A DNA stretch of 11,430 nucleotides from Phycisphaerales bacterium (GTDB lineage Bacteria > Planctomycetota > Phycisphaerae > Phycisphaerales > SM1A02), in assembly GCA_022447165.1 (NCBI GenBank), contig JAKVBR010000025.1, forward strand, positions 2,180 through 13,609, given 5' to 3'. The notes below the pieces were generated by a model. It had not been told where the DNA came from and did no database searches. It saw only the letters and a list, made by a program, of their open reading frames with translations. This document shows positions 6,838 to 11,430 of the stretch, piece by piece (positions within the stretch are counted from its first letter, which is position 1; every line of letters starts with the position of its first letter). The position numbers and the translations under genes were made by a program.

Positions 6838-8103
6838 ATGTCATCCCCATTATTGATGCATAGGTACACTACGCAGGTGACGCTTATCGTAGACATCATC
6901 TACATACTGGCACTGCCAGTAATCCTCATATTTGCAGGCATTTCACGGCTTAAGGGGCATCCCAAGAGGGAAGGAATAAGCGAGCGATTAGGATATGGAG
7001 TCGAGTTAGATCAGCACCCAAACCGGGTGTTACTCCATGCCGTCTCTGTTGGCGAAGTCAATGCCATTCGAAAGTTAGTTGCTCTCTTAGACGAACGCAG
7101 ATATGAAGTTGTTTTGTGCGTTACAACAGATACTGGTATCAGGAGAGCAAAAGAACTCTATGGCGAAAAGCATGTTGTTACTCGATATCCGATCGACTTT
7201 AGTTTCGCTGTAAAACGGTTTATCAATCGCATCAAGCCGACAATCATAGGACTTGTCGAGTTAGAAGTTTGGCCGAACTTCATACATACAGCAAAAGCAT
7301 CTGGCATTCCCGTTGTCATCGTCAATGGTCGTCTTTCGGAACGGTCATTTAGTAGATATGCACTCATTAAGCCCTTCTTAAAGGGTACCTTTAAGAAAGT
7401 TTCAGCAATCGGCGTTCAAACTGAACTCTACGCTGAGAGGGTGCGAGCCCTTGGAGGCCAAAACGTCACCGTGGAAGGGACCATGAAATGGGACAATGCG
7501 ACCATGAAGGGCTCTTCAAGTGATGCAGAAGCACTGCGAGGGGCACTTGGCATCGACCCAAACAAACTGCTCATTGTTGCTGGTTCAACTGCTCCCGAAG
7601 AACACCAGTTGTTAAGGGAAGCATGCCCAGAAGATGTCCAATTGTTGTGCGCGCCGAGAAGACCCGAATGGTTTGATGAAGCGGCAAAAGTACTTGCGCC
7701 ATGCAATCGAAGAAGTAGTGATCAGCGAGTAGACACAAACTTCTTCTTGCTCGACACGATTGGTGAGTTAAACATTGCATACCAACTTGCAGACATCGTT
7801 GTCATCGGTCGCAGTTTTGCGCCAATGCATGGCTCAGACCCTTCGCAATCGGTTGCTCTACAAAAACCAACCATCATCGGACCAAACACGAGCGACTTTA
7901 CCGACATGGTTGAGGTATTGGTTGATGCTAAGGGGTTACTTCAAATCGATCGTCATGCGTTAATCGAAACATTGCTGACGCTTGCAAATGATGAAGCCAA
8001 GCGCAGTACACTTGCACTGAACGGATTCCAAAAAGTAAATGATATGCAAGGCGCAACTCAGAGGTATGCCGATCTCATCGAAGGGGCGCGTTCTAATGGG
8101 TGA
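6838..8103 (+). CDS. waaA: 3-deoxy-D-manno-octulosonic acid (Kdo) transferase
   Basis: A GT30 glycosyltransferase (WaaA/KdtA) that transfers Kdo from CMP-Kdo to the lipid A precursor at the inner face of the cytoplasmic membrane. The 421-residue length is typical. An N-terminal membrane anchor spans about 14-34. The acceptor domain has LLHAVSVGEVNA (65-76), with E73 matching the proposed catalytic base. ELEVWPN (141-147), PVVIVNGRLSERS, VAGSTAPEE (247-255), CAPRRPEWF (271-279) and DTIGELN (306-312) follow the family order. The usual GGHNPLEPA donor motif is altered to HGSDPSQSVA, so its Glu is Gln337; KPTIIGPNTSDF after it is normal. An alternative ATG at 6856 (M7) would also keep the anchor. 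It heads a unit overlapping thiL by 8 bp. Confidence 0.9.
   Translation: MSSPLLMHRYTTQVTLIVDIIYILALPVILIFAGISRLKGHPKREGISERLGYGVELDQHPNRVLLHAVSVGEVNAIRKLVALLDERRYEVVLCVTTDTGIRRAKELYGEKHVVTRYPIDFSFAVKRFINRIKPTIIGLVELEVWPNFIHTAKASGIPVVIVNGRLSERSFSRYALIKPFLKGTFKKVSAIGVQTELYAERVRALGGQNVTVEGTMKWDNATMKGSSSDAEALRGALGIDPNKLLIVAGSTAPEEHQLLREACPEDVQLLCAPRRPEWFDEAAKVLAPCNRRSSDQRVDTNFFLLDTIGELNIAYQLADIVVIGRSFAPMHGSDPSQSVALQKPTIIGPNTSDFTDMVEVLVDAKGLLQIDRHALIETLLTLANDEAKRSTLALNGFQKVNDMQGATQRYADLIEGARSNG
8081..8086 (+). promoter_or_regulatory. Shine-Dalgarno site of thiL
   Basis: AAGGGG, 9 nt before the ATG at 8096 and inside the 3' end of waaA. It favours this start over the upstream in-frame ATG at 8039. 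Confidence 0.65.
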
Positions 8104-8953
8104 GTTTGAATTGCTACAAACAATTTACGATGCTTCAAAAAATCTCGGATGCAGTGTGACAATTGGACCAGGCGATGACATGGGCGAAATCGTTTTGGGC
8201 GGCAAGCGATTGCTCCTTGCAGTTGACCAACTCCATGTCGGAAGACATGTGGAGTTAGATTGCGCTCCCGAAGCCATCGGAAGAAAAGCAATTGCCAGAT
8301 GTTTTAGTGATATCGCTGCAATGTGCGGCTTTCCTGTATGTTCACTTATGACTGCTTGTTTACCAACTCCGTGCGATGATCAGTGGGCTACAAGGGTATT
8401 TTCATCTGCCAAAGCACATGCAGAGCAGTGGGGCGGTCCAATCATTGGTGGAGATATCGCAACAAGTGATTGTGAACACGCTATGTTCACCGTGACCGCA
8501 TTGGCTACGCCATCTGAAATCGGCGCAGTGAAACGAGTTGGTGCACAACTTGGCGACTTGGTGTGCGTCACAGGCGAACTTGGAAACTCAATTGAGGGGC
8601 ATCATTTGACATTTGAACCGAGAATCAAACTTGCTCAAACGATTCAACATACACTTGGCGTTGATCTTCACTCAATGATTGACATCAGTGATGGACTTGC
8701 CCAAGACGCAGGGCACCTCGCAAGTGACGGATGTTCTATTCAGTTAGACGCGAGCTCGCTTCCGCTTCGATCAGGCGCAACCATTGAAGCAGCGCTTGGT
8801 GATGGCGAAGATTACGAACTGCTCTTTACCTGTACCAAGCAACCGCCAATTGATGATGTTACTGTCATTGGAAATGTCGTTGAACGCGGCGATTCAAAAG
8901 TCATCGATGAAGCCGGCAATGCAATCAACATCAGGGGGTGGGCTCACGAATGA
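8096..8953 (+). CDS. thiL: thiamine-monophosphate kinase
   Basis: ThiL phosphorylates thiamine monophosphate with ATP to give thiamine diphosphate, the last step of thiamine cofactor synthesis. It belongs to the AIR-synthase/PurM-like ATP-grasp-unrelated superfamily. The motifs in order are IGPGDDMG (23-30), AVDQLHVGRHVE (42-53), ARCFSDIAAMCG (67-78), IIGGDIATSD (116-125), GDLVCVTGELGNS (153-165), MIDISDGLAQDAGHLA (194-209) and GEDYELLFT (237-245). At 285 residues it is shorter than the roughly 320 of enterobacterial ThiL. The shortening falls after TGELG, where GHHLTFEPR joins directly; I associate this form with Planctomycete and Verrucomicrobial enzymes. ATG 8096 overlaps the end of waaA by 8 bp, and the gene overlaps tsaE by ATGA, indicating one operon. 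Confidence 0.92.
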   Translation: MGEFELLQTIYDASKNLGCSVTIGPGDDMGEIVLGGKRLLLAVDQLHVGRHVELDCAPEAIGRKAIARCFSDIAAMCGFPVCSLMTACLPTPCDDQWATRVFSSAKAHAEQWGGPIIGGDIATSDCEHAMFTVTALATPSEIGAVKRVGAQLGDLVCVTGELGNSIEGHHLTFEPRIKLAQTIQHTLGVDLHSMIDISDGLAQDAGHLASDGCSIQLDASSLPLRSGATIEAALGDGEDYELLFTCTKQPPIDDVTVIGNVVERGDSKVIDEAGNAINIRGWAHE

Positions 8954-9372
8954 CATTGACGCACTCACCAGAAGAAACGATGTCTTTCGCATTGATTTTC
9001 GCGCAGTCACTACCACCCCAGACAGTGATTTTGCTTCACGGAGATCTTGGCGCAGGCAAAACTTGTTTTGTCAGAGGACTTCTTGCTGGTTTAGAAGGTG
9101 ATGCGAATGAAGTGCACAGCCCAACGTTCACTCTCATGCATGAATATCAAACACCCGCCCATTCGCTCGTTCACATCGACGCATACCGTTTAAGTGGAAG
9201 CGATGAGCTCCATACGATTGGTTGGGATGAACTATTAAGCAGAGACGACACAATCATCGTAATTGAGTGGCCTAAGCGAATCGAAGAAGCGCTTCCAGAG
9301 AACGTCATCCACATCATGATTGATCACGTGGATGAAACAACACGGAAAATTTTAGTTCAAGCGTGTTCTTAG
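8950..9372 (+). CDS. tsaE: tRNA threonylcarbamoyladenosine biosynthesis ATPase TsaE
   Basis: TsaE is the small ATPase of the TsaB-TsaD-TsaE complex that makes t6A at position 37 of ANN-decoding tRNAs. The 140-residue length is typical. Walker A is GDLGAGKT (31-38), followed by CFVRGLLAGL. SPTFTLMHEY (57-66) and HIDAYRLSGSDEL (75-87) are hallmark segments, then IGWDELL and the conserved VIEWPKRI (104-111). The start at ATG 8950 overlaps the thiL stop (ATGA) and follows a G-rich Shine-Dalgarno-like stretch (8934-8942); the in-frame GTG at 8938 is less likely. It ends the waaA-thiL-tsaE operon. Its stop overlaps the convergent Fur-family gene's stop (TTAG, 9369-9372). Confidence 0.94.
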   Translation: MTLTHSPEETMSFALIFAQSLPPQTVILLHGDLGAGKTCFVRGLLAGLEGDANEVHSPTFTLMHEYQTPAHSLVHIDAYRLSGSDELHTIGWDELLSRDDTIIVIEWPKRIEEALPENVIHIMIDHVDETTRKILVQACS

Positions 9373-9839
9373 GACTCTGGCGAAACACCATAAATCACAA
9401 CGCGGTGTGCAATTGGGTCCCAACCATGCTCTTTGCAAATCTTGTCACGAAGGGCTGCAATTTCATCAGATGAAAACTCAATTCGCTCGCCTGTTCGCAT
9501 GCAAACGAGTGTATCAATTGGCTTGCGACCATAGATGAGTTGATAATGCGCTTGCTTACCATCGATGTTAACTTCTTGAATGATGCCGGCTTCTTTGAGG
9601 TGTTTCACCGTTCGATAGAGGGTTGCTTTTGAAACCTGATATCCATCTTGAACCATTTCGTTCATGAGTGAATCTGCTTCAAACAGCCCATCATGTTCGA
9701 TGATGGCATTGAGGATGTCTGCTCGCTCGGGTGTGTATTTGAGGTTTTGCGCTTTTAAATGTCTACGGAAAACTGAACAAAGCGGGGCCACCATGCCGGT
9801 CTGATTTAAGTTTGGATTGATATCTACTTCCACATGCAT
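9369..9839 (-). CDS. Fur-family transcriptional regulator with degenerate metal sites
   Basis: A 156-residue protein with the Fur domain order. The winged helix contains FRRHLKAQNLKYTPERADIL (24-43) and the recognition segment VSKATLYRTVKHLKEAGII (69-87). The dimerisation half ends with CKEHGWDPIAHRVVIYG. The metal ligands are mostly gone by gapless comparison with E. coli Fur. The HHHDH cluster reads K106-P-I-D-T110. CxxC is C113-M-R-T116. The C-terminal CxxxxC pair is absent, since the protein ends YGVSPES. E81 corresponds to Gln100, H33 to Leu52 and E108 to Ala128. Only D109 and H145 remain. It may therefore sense another ligand or act without metal; it is not assignable to Fur, Zur or PerR. 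The start may be M1 (9839) or M16 (9794). It diverges from the glycosyltransferase with 18 bp between starts, suggesting control of that gene. Confidence 0.85.
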   Translation of the reverse strand: MHVEVDINPNLNQTGMVAPLCSVFRRHLKAQNLKYTPERADILNAIIEHDGLFEADSLMNEMVQDGYQVSKATLYRTVKHLKEAGIIQEVNIDGKQAHYQLIYGRKPIDTLVCMRTGERIEFSSDEIAALRDKICKEHGWDPIAHRVVIYGVSPES

Positions 9840-9843
9840 ATCT

Positions 9844-9849
9844 TATCAT
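9844..9849 (+). promoter_or_regulatory. candidate -10 element for the DUF3524 glycosyltransferase
   Basis: TATCAT is 8 nt before the ATG at 9858 with no Shine-Dalgarno. It sits in the 18-bp gap to the divergent Fur-family start. A TTGATA at 9817-9822 is 21 bp upstream, too far for a standard -35. Confidence 0.4.
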
Positions 9850-9857
9850 GTGTCCTG

Positions 9858-10886
9858 ATGGCAAACATCCTTGCATTTGAAACTTTTGATGGCGGCTCAC
9901 ATAAACAGTTCAGAGAAACGGTCACGAAGTTTTCTGAGCACAACTGGCACTGGATTACATTACCTCCAAAAGATTGGAAATGGCGAATGACAATCGGAGC
10001 AAAAGAACTGGTTATTAAAGCGTCGATCGAGGGTTTCTTCGACCAAGTTCCTGACTTCATTTTTGCTACTTCACTCGTTGACGCTTGCGCACTTCGCGCG
10101 TTGCTACCAGAGCAACTTCGAACTGTCCCGCTCGTCTTATACATGCATGAAAACCAAATTGCGTATCCCACGCATGACCAGCGAGATGCAACGTTCGCAC
10201 TCATTAACTTCAACAGCGTGCTGTGCGCAGACAAAGTACTTTGGAACAGTCAGTGGAATCTCGATTCGTTTTTAGTAGGGATTGGCAAGTTACTCTCACA
10301 CACAACCCACACGATTCAAAACATTGATGAACAAATCAAAGTGAAGTCAACCATAGCATGGGTGCCAGTTGAACCCCCAGAATTCAATGAACGTGTCAAA
10401 CAGAGCGACGGGTACACACGAATCGTCTGGCCACACCGCTGGGAACACGATAAAGGACCTGAAGATCTGCTTGAGCTTGCACGGGCGTGGACCAAGAAGT
10501 TACGTCTCAAGTGGATTTTGCTTGGTGAACAGTTCCAAGAAACGCCAAAGGCGCTAGATACATTCCTCGTTGAGTTTAAAGACGACATCGAACACGCAGG
10601 GTTTGTTGAATCAAAGGAAGAATATTGGCAACTACTTCATCGCGCTGACTGGGTACTTTCGACAGCGAAGCACGAGTTTTTCGGAACTGCAGTCGTTGAA
10701 GCGCTACTTGCTGGATGTAAACCGTGGCTTCCAGATCGTTTGAGTTACCCCGAATTGGTGCCAACAGGATGCGTTGATGCTGGACCGCACAAGCAAGTTG
10801 AACCAATGCTGTTTAATGGCATCAAAACCCATTTAAGCCCGGCAACAGCCAAAAATGCCACTTGCCACATAGATTCCCTTCTATAA
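9858..10886 (+). CDS. DUF3524/GTDC1-like glycosyltransferase, candidate tRNA-queuosine mannosyltransferase
   Basis: A 342-residue cytoplasmic GT-B enzyme of the GTDC1 (QTMAN) family. The vertebrate member mannosylates queuosine in tRNA-Asp. The N-terminal domain has LAFETFDGGSHKQF (5-18), WITLPPKDWKWRM (32-44), DFIFATS (66-72) and the family hallmark LYMHENQIAYP (94-104). Further on are LINFNSVLCADKVLWNS (115-131), WPHRWEHDKGPEDLLE (191-206), LLGEQF (221-226), HAGFVESKEEYW (246-257) and the donor-binding HEFFGTAVVEALLAGC (272-287), then LPDRLSYPEL. The order and spacing match DUF3524 proteins throughout. The upstream in-frame ATG at 9834 would overlap the Fur start, so MANILAFE at 9858 is preferred. 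Acceptor and sugar in bacteria are inferred from the family; no queuosine synthesis genes are in the window. Confidence 0.85.
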   Translation: MANILAFETFDGGSHKQFRETVTKFSEHNWHWITLPPKDWKWRMTIGAKELVIKASIEGFFDQVPDFIFATSLVDACALRALLPEQLRTVPLVLYMHENQIAYPTHDQRDATFALINFNSVLCADKVLWNSQWNLDSFLVGIGKLLSHTTHTIQNIDEQIKVKSTIAWVPVEPPEFNERVKQSDGYTRIVWPHRWEHDKGPEDLLELARAWTKKLRLKWILLGEQFQETPKALDTFLVEFKDDIEHAGFVESKEEYWQLLHRADWVLSTAKHEFFGTAVVEALLAGCKPWLPDRLSYPELVPTGCVDAGPHKQVEPMLFNGIKTHLSPATAKNATCHIDSLL

Positions 10887-10892
10887 GTGGCA
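10856..10892 (+). repeat. inverted repeat across the glycosyltransferase stop codon
   Basis: TGCCACTT (10856-10863) and AAGTGGCA (10885-10892) are perfect 8-bp inverted arms with a 21-nt loop, spanning the TAA stop. A second small inverted repeat, AGATTC-GT-GAATCT, follows directly (10893-10906). There is no U-tract, so a factor-independent terminator is not shown; it could end or stabilise the mRNA. Confidence 0.4.
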
Positions 10893-11011
10893 GATTCGTG
10901 AATCTAACACCCTTTAATGTGCGAATTTCCTGTTGTTACACCCGTTTTTGGTGTACTTTGTAGTTTGAGAGATGTTCGTTTAACTTCAAAAAAGAGAGTA
11001 TGGAGCTCAAC
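10887..11011 (+). promoter_or_regulatory. intergenic region upstream of the C25-like gene
   Basis: A 125-bp gap. It contains the tail of the 3' inverted repeats, an inverted repeat TACACC-N7-GGTGTA (10937-10942 / 10950-10955) and a possible promoter TTGTTA (10933-10938) with TACTTT (10954-10959) at a short 15-bp spacing. If that promoter is used, the inverted repeat lies largely between -35 and -10, where a repressor could act. Nothing else is recognised. Confidence 0.35.
11002..11005 (+). promoter_or_regulatory. Shine-Dalgarno site of the C25-like gene
   Basis: GGAG, 6 nt before the ATG at 11012. It fixes the start and shows that a probable first gene with a long leader does use a Shine-Dalgarno, unlike the leaderless-type genes nearby. 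Confidence 0.7.
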
Positions 11012-11430
11012 ATGAAAATTAGAACCCTGAGTGCTTTGTTCACATCAGCAACTGTTTGTCTAACCAGTTCGCTGTTTGCTGAGAAAATGGACGTTCAAGT
11101 CGTCGAAGATAACGGCAATCGAATCGTCCTTTCCTACGAATTCCCTGAATACCATATGGATGATGTCAACATCAAGGGTGATGTTTGGCAACAACCAGTA
11201 CTTCGCGGTGAAAACCATACGCTTATTGAAGGATACCCAGCACTGCCTGACGTATCGAGAGCGGTCGTCATTCCAGACACAGGCGAGATGTCACTTAGAA
11301 TTCTTGAAGCAACTTGGCATGATGTTGAAGGTGTAAAAATTGCACCTAGCAAAGGCAACGTTTTAAGAACAATCAATATCGATGCGCTTCCATACACATT
11401 CGGAAAAGTTTATAAACAAAATGCGTTCTG
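11012..11430 (+). CDS. secreted protein with peptidase C25 (gingipain-type) propeptide, N-terminal part
   Basis: The frame is open from ATG 11012 to the window edge (139 residues seen), so the gene is partial. Residues 1-23 form a signal peptide (MKIR, hydrophobic core, cleavage likely after LFA). The following beta-rich segment matches the C25 propeptide style: GYPALPDVSRAVVIP (74-88), then VKIAPSKGNVLR (108-119) and LPYTFGKVYKQNAF (126-139). In this family such a segment precedes a caspase-like cysteine protease domain, which would lie beyond the window. The identification rests on the propeptide alone, and the catalytic His-Cys are not visible. It is probably a large exported protease or related surface protein. 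The start is supported by GGAG 6 nt upstream. Confidence 0.72.
   Translation, partial: MKIRTLSALFTSATVCLTSSLFAEKMDVQVVEDNGNRIVLSYEFPEYHMDDVNIKGDVWQQPVLRGENHTLIEGYPALPDVSRAVVIPDTGEMSLRILEATWHDVEGVKIAPSKGNVLRTINIDALPYTFGKVYKQNAF

Noticed and set aside
9824..10234. 136-codon minus-strand frame overlapping the start of the glycosyltransferase and of the Fur-like gene
   Set aside because: Antisense to conserved GTDC1 motifs (FDGGSHK, HENQIAYP); no family similarity.
11076..11336. Open frames at 11076-11336 (plus) and 11134-11397 (minus)
   Set aside because: The real frame is the one starting at 11012 with Shine-Dalgarno, signal peptide and C25 propeptide motifs; these are out-of-frame or antisense.
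1..11430. CRISPR array, tRNA/rRNA genes, insertion sequences or phage genes
   Set aside because: No spaced direct repeats, cloverleaf-like sequence, transposase or phage motifs were seen on reading both strands; the region looks like ordinary chromosome.

Overview
This 11.4 kb window is a densely packed bacterial chromosomal segment of moderate GC content (high 40s % by eye). It has no rRNA, tRNA, CRISPR array or recognisable mobile element. WaaA implies a Gram-negative cell with Kdo-containing lipopolysaccharide. The short Planctomycete-like ThiL, the paired secreted ClpP/SppA-fold proteins, the C25-type propeptide protein and the GTDC1-like glycosyltransferase together suggest Planctomycetota, perhaps Phycisphaerae. 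That placement is an inference from protein style, not a computed phylogeny.

Layout. (1) 1-2071, minus strand: an alpha/beta hydrolase followed by trpB with an ATGA overlap; a possible C-terminus of an unknown plus-strand gene lies at the left edge. (2) 2075-6398, plus strand: rsmD and cca (ATGA overlap), then two adjacent secreted serine-protease-fold genes 1 bp apart. (3) 6413-6718, minus strand: a small stand-alone FHA protein. (4) 6838-9372, plus strand: waaA-thiL-tsaE with 8 bp and 4 bp overlaps. (5) 9369-9839, minus strand: a Fur-family regulator lacking most metal ligands. (6) 9858-10886, plus strand: a DUF3524/GTDC1-like glycosyltransferase related to queuosine-tRNA mannosyltransferases. 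(7) 11012-end, plus strand: the N-terminus of a secreted protein with a C25 (gingipain-type) propeptide, cut by the window edge.

How the genes work together. Several are translation or tRNA housekeeping functions: RsmD (16S rRNA methylation), Cca (tRNA 3' ends), TsaE (t6A in tRNA) and perhaps the DUF3524 enzyme (queuosine glycosylation). WaaA, ThiL and TrpB add lipid A core, thiamine and tryptophan synthesis. The secreted proteins (the tandem ClpP/SppA pair and the C25-like protein) point to envelope or extracellular proteolysis.

The most interesting signals are the tandem SppA/ClpP-like pair with unequal active sites, the ligand-poor Fur protein divergently paired with the GTDC1-like glycosyltransferase, and a contrast in translation signals. 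Genes inside operons have clear Shine-Dalgarno sequences, whereas several operon-leading genes have a -10-like hexamer 6-9 nt before ATG and no Shine-Dalgarno, as expected for leaderless mRNAs.
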